Assembly (NCBI GenBank): GCA_029747015.1
Contig: JAKOGI010000005.1
Span: 2,373,191-2,437,190, forward strand
Origin: Carnegiea gigantea
Taxonomy: Eukaryota; Streptophyta; Magnoliopsida; Caryophyllales; Cactaceae
Reading direction: 5' to 3'
DNA: 64,000 nucleotides
Below are positions 11,629-23,226 of this stretch, one piece after another. The notes below the pieces were generated by a model. It made no database searches, was not told the DNA's origin, and was given only the letters and a program-made list of their open reading frames with translations. The first letter of the stretch is position 1. Every line of letters begins with the position of its first letter. A program made the position numbers and the translations under genes.

Positions 11629-13960
11629 ATGGCGGCAGCTGAAGAAGGAAGCCCTAACAATCAGACTGGGCTCAAGACCGATCCAAATACAGGTTTGATC
11701 ACCATTGATCCTTCTCATGAACTCTACCTGTATCCGTCTGACAGTCCTAACAATGCTTTGGTTAGTACTTTACTTGATGGCCACAATTATGGTCATTGGA
11801 GGAAACCAGTTGAAATAGCTTTGATTGCTAAAAATAAGATAGGTTTTGTTCGAGGCACATGTACTGCGACATCACCGTTGTTCAAACTATGGGATAGATG
11901 TGATAAAATGGTGATTTCTTGGATGATGAATTCAGTGATCAAGAATATCTCCAAGAGTATCTTGTTTTCATCCTCAGTTGAGCATGTTTGGAGACAGCTT
12001 GAGCTAAGATTTGGTCAAATTGACAGGACCAAGGTTTTCCAGACTCAAAGGGATCTGTGCTCTGTTTCTCAAAATAATCTGTCCATTGCTGACTATTTTA
12101 CGCAAATGAAGAAACTATGGGATGACTACAGTTCCTTGATTATTATTCCTGCTTGTTCTTGTGGGGAAACATGTAAATCATTCCAGGCAGTGCATAATTT
12201 GATTCAAGAACAGCAGATTATGCAATTTCTTGTAGGCTTGAATAGGGGTGTTCATTAATCCGTCCAAGACCGGACCGGACCGGAGACCGGACCGGACCGG
12301 CCTGGACCGGACCGAGGCTTTTCGGTCCGGTCCTCGGCCCTATCCTTTCCTGTTTTCGGTCTTCGGTCCGGTTCGGTCTAAGACCGGGTGGACCGGCTCG
12401 TGGACCGGACCGGATCGGGTTTCATTGTTTTTTTTTTCCCATGGCTGAATCAGTTCCCTAAAATCTAAATGCCTCGTTCTCGTTCTTCATTCGTAATCCC
12501 CTGCCCTCGAGCCCTGCTGCTCCTCCTTCTCACCAGACACCGTCGTCCGTCGCCTTCTGCTGCCCTTCTCGGTTGTCGGCATTCGGCGCTCGCTGGCCGG
12601 CGGTGAGGCGGTGCCCTTCTCGTCTCCTTCTTCCTGCTTGGTGGAGGTAAGCTTCTCTCGGTCTTCTTCTGCTCTTCTTCAGTTCCTGTTCTTCTACTTC
12701 GGCTCTTCTTCCAATTTTGTGCTCATATGCTGACCTGTCTTCTGCTCTTCTTCTACTTCTCGTCTCCGATTTTCAGCTTCATACTTGGATTCGTTCATTG
12801 TGTTAGTTAGGGTTGAAAATTGCAATTCTAGAGTTTCCGATTTTGTGAACTTGGTCTAGGGTTTTGTGAATTTGATGTGGTTAGTGGCTTCTGATTGTTC
12901 ATTTGTGAATTTCTTCTACCAGAGTAAGTTTGTTTTTAAACTCAGTGATACTCTCTCCCAAATTCTGTGATGGCCTTTTCGATCACTACTATTTCTTGTT
13001 CATTTCCAAGCTTTCCCTATAAATGCAAAACTTGGTAGTATTATTCATATAGATGAATAAGAAAATCACAAATTCACAATCTATTATTAATGAACTCAAA
13101 CACAGCTTGTTCACAAGCCTGGGATACAAATCTTATTGTCATTCCTGGGCACAAATTCACAATCTAACAGCAATGCAGCCACGGGACTGTTCTGGAGTCG
13201 GTCCGGTCCGGTCCGGTCCAGGTTCTGGCCGGTCCGGTCCGGTCCGGACCGACTCCAGAACGGTCGGGTCCTCGGTCCACAGTTTGCCAAATTTTCGGTC
13301 CTCAGTCCAGCCGGTCCGGTCCGGTCCGGGACCGATGAACACCCCTGGGCTTGAATGAGGCCTACAAAGCTATAAAAGGAAACATTTTAAAGATGAAGCC
13401 CTTTCCTGATATTGACAAGATTTACAATCTATTGTTACAAGAAGAAAATCAAAGAGGTCTTAATTCCACATCACAGATCTCTCCTCAAGCTGCAGCAATG
13501 CATACCCAACGTTTCCCACCACAAGCACTTTCTCAGTTTGTTCACTCGGGACAAGAACCACTGGGCCTTGCAGCACAGCAAGCTATGAATGCTGGTCAAA
13601 AACCTCAAAGAAGGCAATATTACTGTGATCATTGCAAAATGCATGGTCACAGTATCCAAAGATGCTATAAAATACATGGATATCCCCCAGGACACAAACT
13701 ATACAAGCCCAAAGGGTTAGCCGTTTCCACTACAGCTGAATGCACTTCTGACCAGTGGCCTCGCCCTAGAGCATCAACTTATCAGTCCTCTTCAACTCCT
13801 CATCTGGTCCCATCATCAACTGTCATTCAGCCAAGCTTTAGTCATCAAACGCCTCAATTCACAGTAGAGCAATATACACAGCTGATTCAACTCCTCAACA
13901 AGCACAATTTGGAGACAAGCAATCACAACATTGGCAAGAGGAATGTGTCTCCTCTTGGTC
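11629..13960 (+). pseudogene. copia gag, split by a hAT insertion
   Basis: The gag frame opens with MAAAEEGSPNNQ at 11629 and shows the UBN2/retrotran-gag pattern: a LDGHNYGHWR motif, then a helical segment with SIADYFTQMKKLWDDY. At 12243 it is cut by the hAT element and continues in the same frame after 13356. A CX2CX4HX4C zinc knuckle (CDHCKMHGHSIQRC) lies at about 13624-13665. Element plus duplication add 1113 bp, a multiple of three, but stops inside it end the protein at about 209 residues. Gag would form the virus-like particle of an active element; this copy cannot make an intact one. Confidence 0.88.
12244..13348. mobile_element. non-autonomous hAT element nested in copia gag, TSD GCTTGAAT
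   Basis: Inverted ends AGGGGTGTTCAT and ATGAACACCCCT bound about 1.1 kb. The direct repeat GCTTGAAT lies at 12236-12243 and 13349-13356, and it extends to nine bases if the preceding G is counted. Both ends carry dense GGACC/GGTCC arrays (12259-12420 and 13196-13330). The interior has a CT-rich stretch and a GGAGGTAAG donor-like word but no transposase. Small frames made of the GGACC arrays (12248-12448, 13053-13358) were not called as genes. Confidence 0.9.
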
Positions 13961-13969
13961 TACTTGGAG

Positions 13970-16900
13970 GTAATGCAGTTTGCTTTTTAACTTCAGCAGC
14001 TCATGATACTTGGGTCATTGATAGTGGGGCTAGTGATCACATAATCCCTCATTGCTCTTTGCTCAAATCAGCACAAAGGATTTCCTATCCCTGTTCAATT
14101 ACTATACCTAATGGTAAACAAGCTACTGTTACTCATATTGGATCAGTTATGATAGCAGATGGTATAGAGTTACAACAAGTTCTATGTGTGCCTGATTTCC
14201 ATTTTAATTTGCTGTCAACAAGCACATTAACTAAGCAACTTTCTTCCAACGTTGTTTTCACTCCCACTACTTGCCTGGTCCAGGACAACCTCAGACAGAC
14301 TTCAATGGTCCTTGGTAAAGAGAGCTCGGGGCTTCACTACCTTTTGAAAGAGCCTTACTATGAGTCCAGACAACCATCACATGGTGTTGCAGCTCAGACA
14401 CAAAGAATAAGTCCTTTTATTTCAAACTTACATTTGTCTAATATTGATCTTTGGCACTTTAGGCCTGGCCATTTGTCTTTTGACACCATGAAGCACATAG
14501 GATTTTCTTGTAATAATGTGAAGCAAACTGTCAGTTGTCAAGTATGTCCTAGAGCAAAGTTGCACAGGCAGCCATTCCCACTTAGTATGAATAAAGCCCT
14601 TAAGAAGTTTGAAGTGTTACATGTTGATCTTTGGGGACCTTATAAGTGTCGCACCTACAATGGTTTTCAGTATTTTCTAACTGTGGTTGATGATTGTTCA
14701 AGAGCTACCTGGGTTCATCTTCTATCTCATAAATCAAATGCTTTTCCTTTATTGCAAGCATTTATTTACAAATGGAAAAACAGTTTGATGCTGCTGTGAA
14801 AATTATTAGATCAGATAATGGTCTAGAGTTTCAGGATACAAGTGCTTTACAGTTTTACAAGGAAAAAGAAATCATACATCAAACTTTTTGTGTTGAAAGA
14901 CCACAACAAAATGGGATCGTTGAAAGGAAACACAAACATCTACTTGAGGTTGCTAGGGCCCTGATGATACAGTCTGGACTGCCTTTTAAGTTCTCGGGTG
15001 ATGGAGTACTAACAGCTCCATACCTTATTAATAGGTTTCCTACACCTATCTTGGGGTATAAGACTCCATTTCAGATTCTATATGATCACGAACCGACCTA
15101 TGATCATCTTAAAGCTTTTGGTTGTTTGTGTTATGCCTCCACTTTGACCAGACATCGAGATAAGTTTCAGGACAGAGCTCATCCCTGTGTTTTCTTGGAT
15201 ATCCTTATGGGCAAAAGGCTACAAGCTTCTGGACTTGGACACCAACCAGATCTTTACATCTAGAGATGTGATATTTCATGAGACTTATTTTCCTTATCAC
15301 AATTCTCCAAGACTTGAAGACCTTTCTCGTATTCCTGGTAGTAATACCTCTTGTGACTTTCAAACCTCTTTGGTATACTCCATATCTGAGCCTGCTATCA
15401 CTCCACCATCATCTGCTCCTCTTCCAGATGGTTCTATTATATCCCCTACATCAGATGGTGTGGCTTCCATCCCAACTTTACCACCAAGGAGGTCTGCCAA
15501 GACACACACTAAACCCTCTTATCTTGGTGATTATGTTTGTACACATGCTGCTAGTTCTCCAGACTTCTCTACTGCACCTCATTGGTGCAACTTGGTTACT
15601 TGTAATCAGCTACCCTCATCTTCTCAAGCAGATATCTCCCATATCTCTTCCATTACAGAACCCTCTTGCTATTCAGAAGCTGCCCAACATCAAGGATGGC
15701 TGGAAGCCATGCAGAAGAAAACTACTGCTTTAGAAGCCAATAAAACTTGGGAGCTTGTCCCTTTGCCTCAAAGAAAGAAGGCTATTAGTTGCAAGTGGGT
15801 GTACAAAGTTAAGTTGAAAGATGATGGTGGCTAAGCCAGACTTGCGGTTAGAGGATTCACGCAAAGACATGGTATTGATTATGATGAGGTTTTCTCTCCT
15901 GTAGTGAGAATGACAACCATCAGGAGTCTCATTGCATTGGCAGCCCACAAGGGTTGGCACATTTCCCAATTGGATGTGAATAATGCTTTTTTACATGGAG
16001 ACCTTTATGAAGAGGTTTATATGATGGTTCCCCAGGGCATTCCCAATCCTGATAATAAGGTTTGCAAACTGAGGAAGTCCCCCTATGGGCTTAAACAAGC
16101 CTCTTGGCAATGGTTTCAAAAATTGAGTGCCACTCTTTTGGATCTTGGATATCAACAATCCAAATGTCATTACTCTCTTTTCATCAATAAATCCTCTTCC
16201 AACATTACCATTATTGCAGTATATGTTGATGATATTCTCATCACTGGGTCAGATACATCTGAAGTTAACTTTGCTAAATCCCAGCTCAATGCTTTATTTG
16301 GGATTCAAGATCTTGGGTCCCTTTATTACTTTCTAGGCCTTGAAGTAGCCTACTTGAAGGATGGAATTTTTCTTTCCCAAAATAAGTTCACCCATGAACT
16401 TCTACAGCACAGTGGCATTAGTGATCAGAGTACTGTGGCCACTCCTTTGCTACTTAATTGCAAGCTTCTAGTTGATGAAGGGATACCTATTCCAGATCCT
16501 TCTATCTACAGAACTTTGATTGGCAAGCTGAATTTTCTTACCCATACAAGACCTGATCTGAGCTTTACAGTTCAAACACTTAGTCAGTTTATGCAATGCC
16601 CCAGAGATACGCATTTGCATGCTCTACAACACACCCTTAAATGGGACAGGGTATCTTGCTCAAAGGCTCAGATCAGTTCCATGTACAAGGTTACTCAGAC
16701 TCTGATTGGGCCTCTTGCCCTTCCACTAGAAGATTAGTATCAGGCTACATCATTTTACTTGGCTCTTCTCCCATCAGTTGGAAGTCAAAGAAACCAAGCA
16801 CAGTATCTCGATCTTCAATCTTCTTCTGAAGCTGAATATCGAGCCTTAGCCCAAACTGCTTCTGAAATTACTTGGCTTGTTCGCCTTTCTGTTGAATTAG

Positions 16901-17169
16901 GGATCAATTTCCTTAAACACGTCATGTTGCACTGTGACAATCAATCTGCTATCTCTATTACTAAGAACCCTGTTTTCCACGAACGCACCAAACACATCGA
17001 TATTAATGGCCACTTCACAAGAAAAAAGGTGATCAAAGCGCTTCTACAATTGGCTTATCTTCCTACTAAGGAGCAGTTAGCTGATGTTCTCACCAAGATT
17101 TTGCCATCCAGTCAGTTCCAGTTTTTGCTTCACAAGCTGGGCCTGCGTGATTTCCTCATTCCAGCTTGA
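13970..17169 (+). pseudogene. copia pol polyprotein (protease, integrase, RT, RNase H), frame-shifted
   Basis: Domains read in copia order. The protease active site is WVIDSGASDH near 14010-14040. Next come a GAG-pre-integrase region with LWHFRPGHLS, and a zinc-binding HHCC with SCQVCPRAK. The integrase core follows, with HVDLWGPY, later RSDNGLEF and NGIVERKH. The reverse transcriptase has LDVNNAFLHGDL and catalytic YVDD at 16222-16233. RNase H shows GYSDSDWA, SEAEYRAL and HCDNQSA, and the protein ends at 17169. The frame changes near 14780, 15200, 16660 and 16790, and a TAA stops it at 15832-15834. No functional polyprotein can be made from this copy. Confidence 0.92.
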
Positions 17170-17177
17170 GGGGGGGG

Positions 17178-17437
17178 TGTGGGAATATCATTGTAAATAT
17201 CTACCTCAGTTTGTTGAGTAGTTGCAGCATGTTAGTTATGCTGATGTCATAATATTCCTTAGCTGGCCGGAGCAGAAGAGTTTAGAAGAGTGGAGAATAT
17301 AGCTGTATATATATAGTCCTCTCTGTACAGGTTTGCATGCAATAGTAAGAAAAGAGGCTCTCCATCTCTCTAAGATTGCTTTCTCTCTCTCTCTCTAGAA
17401 ATCGCCTTTCCATTTCTCTGATTCAGTCAAATTGACA
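17178..17437 (+). repeat. copia 3' LTR
   Basis: This is a direct repeat of 11100-11357, preceded by the polypurine tract at about 17166-17177. Differences seen by eye are five substitutions and two extra bases in the CT run. Confidence 0.93.
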
Positions 17438-17946
17438 GCATTACTTATTATACACAAATTTTAAGAATTTTGGAAAATATTTGAGATGCTGCCAAAGACA
17501 ACCATAGGCTTCAGCCTACAATTCAAGAACTTCTAGGATATCATCCTAAACTGTCTACATTTGCATAATATACCACCATAGTAAATGTTTCACCGGGATT
17601 CCTACCGCCTAAGCTGCCCCTCCTCAATCTTGACATAAGATTATGCTTGTAAGATACAGCAAAAGCGAACTATCGATGGTGACTAGATAAAACCTAAAAT
17701 CAGCCAACTATTCATTCAGCTAATCCGCCGAACTAACCTAAAATCAACAAAATGAACGCATCAACATTTAATGTGAACGAATTGAACAATGAAGGATTAA
17801 ACAATGCCAAAAATTTCGACAAAATCAAAAGAAAAACAAACACAATCAAGAAAAATAAACCTCAAAATCAAACAAAAACATAATCATTTGCAATCAAGCA
17901 AACCGGAAATTGTCGGAAAAGCAAATGAATCTCGAGCCCTAACCTC
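17438..17946. other. no gene; possibly leader-intron sequence
   Basis: No coding or RNA gene is seen between the copia 3' LTR and the candidate TMEM230 first exon. Confidence 0.4.
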
Positions 17947-18185
17947 AGGGTGGACGAACAAGCAGACGTCGCCAATCAAGCAAATCGATTACAGAAGTCA
18001 GAGGAAGAAGAATTCGGATGGGATTTTAGGTTATTTGTACGCGCTGGATCACTGATTAGCTTGTCAATAGTACTGCGATGAGGAACTCGGCGAAAATTCT
18101 TGTGTAGAACAGTAAATACTGAAGGCTCGACGTCGATCCGAAAGTGCAGCCAACTCGGTGTGCTACAGGCCGAGCTCATGTCCAA
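17947..18185 (-). promoter_or_regulatory. candidate promoter and noncoding first exon of the TMEM230-like gene
   Basis: This GC-richer island (GGCGACGTC, CGTCGAGCC, GTTCGTCCACC) stands out from AT-rich surroundings. On the minus strand it ends in CCCTGAG followed by GTTAGG, a plausible splice donor. The next plausible minus-strand acceptor leading to a start codon is that of the TMEM230-like gene near 8606. Joining them would give a leader intron of about 9.3 kb that contains the copia element. This is inference; an independent small gene or unused promoter is possible. Confidence 0.35.
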
Positions 18186-18741
18186 AAATGCCGATCAATT
18201 TTTCATTTTTGCACCAAAATATCATGGAGTTACTTTTTAACCCTTTTTAACGTCAGTTATCACCATGCTTTGCATTTGAGAAAAAATATGCCACCAAATC
18301 TTTTATTTCTTCCAAATGTGCCATTGAACTTCTTCTTCTTCTTCTTTTTTTGGGGGGAACTAATTTGTCAATGACAGTAACAAGTTATGTAGTCACCGGA
18401 TAATCTATTATAAAAAATACAAAACATGTTGACATTAAAAGGGTAAAAAATAACTCGATGTCAGTTTAGTACAAAAATTGATAGCTTATTGGTGTTTTTG
18501 ACATGAATTTACTATATGCCTATATTGGCCTTTGTTAGTGGGCAATGAATATGATTTTTTTAAACCATGATTTTTATTAAAAACAATAGAAAGTATCGAA
18601 TTCTTCAATGGCTGCTTAGAAGTATGGCGTAAATTATATTTTTTTATAGAGTGGGCAACAACATTGTACATTTGGGAGGATTTAAAATATATTGCAGTGC
18701 TTACTAAGGATGGGCAACTTTCGATGAAGTTTCTTACTCAG

Positions 18742-20372
18742 TTTTTTTTTAATAAAAAAGGTAAACAGTACAATCTAGGCAGCCCTTCTCTCAAGGGTTC
18801 TCCCTAAACTATCCTCATAGAGGACATAAAGAAGGCCCCTGTATGGGACCAAATTTCAAACAATCGTGGAATGTAAGAAGTGACCAAACTTTACCAACCA
18901 ATCAATCGCACAATTACTCTCTCTAAAAATATGATGAATAATAATCTTGTTACATAATTTAGTATAAGCTAATATATCTTGCACGAGTACTTGAATTTCC
19001 CATGGGGGTTGAATATGTCATTGAACTGCTTAGATGAGAGTTTTGCTATATCCTTTAATTTGAATAAGAGTGAAACATGCTTAGACTGCGGTTTTAATAC
19101 TATTACACATTGCTATTACTTCTGCAACTAAGATTGATGATCTTCTCAAATTGAATGCTGAATCTTGGATGAACTTTCCTTTCTAGTCATGGATGATAAA
19201 TCCTCCTGCTGCACCTTGTGATGATTTGGATCCATCAAAATTGATTTTGATGAACCCCCCTTGTGGCTTCTTCCATACTACCCAATATGTCTTCTTCTGG
19301 TTGGTGGTTGAGACAATTGGGTTTGGTGGTAGAATTGATTGTGTAAGATTATGACTAATACGCCATTCAGTAGTAGCTTTTTTGGCTCTGATAAATGCTA
19401 TTCTTGGGTTGGGCGTTTCACTATGAAACATCATACTGTCTTATTTTCGATATACTCCATAGCAGGGCAACTAATCTATCTATTTTAACTACAGGACCGA
19501 TAACTTTGTCGTCACTAAGCATTTGCAGCATACCAATTTGTGGGTCGAAAGGGAGGGTCATGTTAAGCCAATTGTGAGAAACTACTAATCTCCAACAATC
19601 ATGTGAAACAGCGCATCCCAAAAACAAATGAGTCGTATCTTCAGTCGTTGTGTGACAAAAAGGACAACGAGAATCAATGGTCATGCCTCTTTGAGCCAAG
19701 GTTCCTCTCGTAGGCAGCGATGTATAATAAATTTCCCAAAGAAAAAATTTTGACTTTGGCATAACATCTAAATTTCAAATCCATTTATACTCCCATACAG
19801 ATGGGTTGACTAGGTCTAACCCATGTGTGGCCCAAGTCGCTGTCTTAGTGAAAAACTGATAATTTTCAGAAAGTCTCCAACACATGGAGTCGGGAATGGA
19901 ATTGGTAGGAATAGGGGTTACAAGAATCCACTGTAAGTGGATAGAGTCAACTAATAAACTAAGCTGTACCGTGTCCCATTCTTTGGTTGCCATTATAAAC
20001 TGTGATACCTTAAGAGATGTATCTATGAGGGAGAGGTCCATAATGTTGAGCAGACTGGCTAAGCTATCATTTACACACCAGTTATTGAGCCAAAAGTTAA
20101 TATCTACTCCATTACCCACTTTCCACCTTACTCCATTCCTAAATTGTTGTCGATTATTAAGGATACACTTCCAAGCCCATGAATCATGTTTGAAGGCTTT
20201 GAGAGCGAAGAAGTTTGCATCAATCTGGTATTTTGCCTGCATTTGCTCCACCCACAAACCATGATCATGAAACAATTTATAGGTTGATTTACTTAGAAAA
20301 GCACTATTAATTGCTTTCATTTTTCTAAGTCCAAGACCTCCACCTTTCTTGGGTTGACAGATTTTGTCCCAG
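18742..20372 (-). mobile_element. 5'-truncated LINE with 16-bp TSD and poly(A) tail
   Basis: The direct repeat GAAGTTTCTTACTCAG occurs at 18726-18741 and 20373-20388. The element between them ends on the minus strand in a poly(A) tail, read as T9 at 18742-18750. The body starts within the end of the reverse transcriptase (WDKICQPKKGGGLGLRKM), so it is 5' truncated. Target-primed LINE insertion explains all three signs. Confidence 0.93.
18760..20372 (-). pseudogene. LINE ORF2 C-terminal fragment (RT end, zf-RVT, RNase H)
   Basis: On the minus strand, KGGGLGLRKMKAINSAFLSK gives the end of the reverse transcriptase. A zf-RVT region follows with FLWEIYYTSLPTRGTLAQRG and a CPFC...H...C cluster (about 19762-19421). 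Then comes the start of RNase H, GGFIKINFDGSKSSQGAAG, near 19260. Farther on a diverged RNase H can be read with stops (REASN-type region IFRESNCAIDWLVKFG). Frames are open at 20320-19775, 19762-19421 and 19434-19183, but interrupted between. It is a dead fragment and not a host RNase H gene. Confidence 0.9.
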
Positions 20373-20388
20373 GAAGTTTCTTACTCAG

Positions 20389-22900
20389 TAAACATTCCAA
20401 AATGGTAATAAGCAAATCTCTAAAAAAAAACTATCCACTCTTAGTGAATATGGTTATATGTTTTAGTGACCAAAGCTCACAAAGGTACATTTTCCCCTAT
20501 CCATATCGAAATGACTTAGGCCCAATCTGACAATCAGCTATTAGCTGATTATAGAAAAAGTGTTTAATAAAATTAGTTGTTTCTAGAAAACATGTTTGAT
20601 AAAATTTCATTGTTGCTCTTTCACTACAATATTTTTCAATTGAATAAGTCTTCATCCTTGCAACTTTTTTTAATTAATTTCAAACAATTGGTGTTCATTA
20701 CTTATTTTCTTTTGTTTTCAATGTTTATTTACTTATGTAATGCTTGTATCTTATAACCTTATTTTGTTCTTTTTAGAGTTTTTTTTTTTTTTATGAATTG
20801 AAATTAATATGAACCAGCATCTATATTATCGTTATGAAGTCATTCAGTGTACCCTTAAACAAGTAGTAGATCATATGCAAGAAACATCAGGTTGTTGGTG
20901 CAATCATGCATATAGGTATGCCATTTTTCTATAAGACTTGTGTTCCATCACTACTATGTTCATCTTTTTCAAGAAACAAGTGGTAACCTCTACAATGAGT
21001 GCCCAAGGTTATGATACTAACTGTTTACCAACAGCTATGTATAAACCTTTGTACCAGATCTTTTTAAGGTATGCTCCTAGCACCGTACATATGTGTATAT
21101 AGTAAACCTTTCAGGATGGAGGACAAATGCGATAGTGAAAAGGGAGGGCAATTTGGTCATGCTACTTTATAAATTTTGTAAACGCAAAAAAGTTGTCAGT
21201 GTTAGTCCTGCATGAATTAACATTTAAACACCTCAATAAAACCTGAAAGTCCCCTATATAATGGGCCAACACTTTTTAGAGGTTTTTCCTGTTTGGATCA
21301 TCCAACATGGGGCTTGTACTTTTTGTAGATAAATGGTAAGTTCCCACATACTATTCCTTCCCACTCATTTAAAAAAAATCTCATTCCTTTCAATTCCTTA
21401 TCCATACCATTTATTTCCATTTATTCTCATCCTTCTTACTTTACGTAAAAAAGAATTGTACATTCTCTCCAATTCCACACCATTCCATATTATTTCTTCT
21501 TAGTGATTTAAAGCAATAACATTTCCATTCGACACCTATTCTTTTCCATCAAAAATAACATGCCCGTATTGGGACTAAAAAGGGTGAAGGATTTTTACAC
21601 ATTGAAATGCCTCATCAAATGCATTTTCACATGTCTCCAAAATTTCCGTAACCTTTTAGGACTTCTCCGTCACTGCCTTACAAAAACAATTATGTGCATT
21701 TTCGTTCTATTATAAGTTTTTATCATCAGTATTCAACAATTTTCAACATAATCCAATACAATTCAATACAATTTAGCATAATTTAGCATAATCTGGCAAT
21801 TTTAAGCACCGGTAAATACTAGTTGGTAATATCTAATTATATTTTCTTCAACCATTCAACATGTCTTAGTGTGTTTAAATATATTTCAGCATATTTAAAC
21901 AAGTTTTTATATATTTTAGTAACTTTTAGCATGATTCAGCATGTTTCAGCAAAACTAGTAAATAGTTCTCACAAGTCTAAAGGAACATGTCCTATATATT
22001 TTTCACGAACAAAAGATTAGATTTATTGGGAGGCTTTCTACATACCTTGATGCCTCATATGTCATCAAAAGCTCTATTTGCTTTTGTTACTGGGAGGACT
22101 CCCGCGCACATTTAAGTTTATCGAGTTTAGATTGTGGCGAGAGAATCCTTAAACATGAATATACACGTTTGGCACATATAATAAAGATTCTTCTATCGTC
22201 TGTTTAGTAAGTTACTATCAACTTTAGATTGTGGTCAAACTATCCTTAAACATCAATTGATATACAACATTCTTATGTAGACATTCGGAAGTTATTAAAC
22301 AGATAGAAGAATCCTTGTTGTATAAGAGTACATAAGACCAATGTTAATTAAGGACACAAACATAAAGACAAGTTATGCTCACCATCACAAAGACGAATAT
22401 ACATTGATCTCAAAGAACCTCAAAACTTGTACTTAAATTTAGGATGAGGGTAAGGTATTAATTGATAGTTTCATTTAGTGGTGGGAAAGTCTAACCCGAT
22501 ACAATACCACGACACAAGCCCGACCCGAAATTACTGATAGAAACACGAACCCGACCCGAATCGACCCAATTTCGACACGATTTGACCGTTTAGTGCGAAA
22601 ACTTATTATTTTTCAGTTTTCAGTAAATATAAGCTATTTTCAAGGGCAACACAAAATTGATTCGTTTATTAAATGAGTCGATCAGATCCGACCCGTTTCT
22701 CAGCTCTTCACTGTAACACTTTTCATAGTAAAAGAGATAAACAAATATAGTACTATTGTTTTTTTTGGGCCTAAAACAAATTAGAGAAAATGTTAATGAA
22801 TTATTTTTGTTTTTGAATTAAAGATTCACAAACCTTAAAAGAAAGTAAAGGGTAAACCACCAAGCTTTCCAAATTTCCACCCTTACGCGTCAGAACAGAG
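20389..22900. other. AT-rich intergenic DNA, MITE remnants
   Basis: No gene is supported. A remnant resembling the defensin-intron MITE lies near 20518-20600 (CAGCTATTAGCTGATTA). Low-complexity MITE-like stretches lie at 21350-21570 and 21693-22004. At 22480-22720 ACCCGACCCG words resemble a small DNA transposon, but ends were not fixed. Confidence 0.45.
21693..22004. mobile_element. short MITE related to 10673-10880 and 27593-27889
   Basis: It shares the interior TTATCATCAGTATTCAACA with the copy at 10673. Its right end GGAACATGTCC followed by TAT corresponds to the GAACATG(C/T)CC end of the other two copies. The left border is approximate and the target duplication is unclear. Confidence 0.4.
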
Positions 22901-23049
22901 AGAAGTCTACTTTTTTCTTTCAAAGATTGACCTAAAGAGAAGGCCTCGCCTTGCTTAATCCGTGCACCTGCTTAACAACACGATACTAGCCGTCAGATAA
23001 CATTTTGATCCAACGGTGAAAGTGCAAAGTCCTACATAATTTCCCGCAA

Positions 23050-23226
23050 CGATCCGTGTGCTATCTTATGCACCAATCAGAGAACCTCTGTTCATCAATT
23101 TAAATGCATTCAAATTCCCACTTTCTCTTTGCAAATCAGCCATTTCCCTCCCATTCTTCCCCAACACTCGTCAATCCTCTCTCTCTCTCTCCCCATTCGC
23201 TGCATTTTGTTAAAACCTCGGAAGCC
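23050..23226 (+). promoter_or_regulatory. histone H1 core promoter and leader
   Basis: A CCAAT word (CACCAATCAG) lies near 23070, about 155 bases before the start codon. A GATCCGTG word about 20 bases farther upstream resembles part of plant histone-gene motifs. The leader is CT-rich (about 23177-23192). Function is inferred. Confidence 0.45.

Larger units (their letters stand above)
11100..17437 (+). mobile_element. Ty1/copia LTR retrotransposon, degenerate, carrying a hAT insertion
   Basis: The element is 6.3 kb with short direct LTRs of 258 and 260 bp. A primer binding site (TGGTGTCAGAGC) directly follows the left LTR, and a polypurine tract (GAGGGGGGG) precedes the right one. The order gag, protease, integrase, reverse transcriptase, RNase H is that of copia. 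By eye the LTRs differ at five bases plus one CT indel, about 2 percent, so insertion was fairly recent. The coding region is nevertheless broken by about four frameshifts and one stop, besides the hAT. Flanking bases AATGT and GCATT do not form an obvious target duplication. Confidence 0.93.

Noticed and set aside
12248..13358. Several short frames rich in Gly, Pro, Arg and Ser
   Set aside because: Products of the GGACC pentamer arrays at the ends of the hAT element.
19183..20320. Minus-strand frames resembling a host RNase H-like protein
   Set aside because: Flanked by a LINE target duplication and poly(A); it is a truncated LINE.
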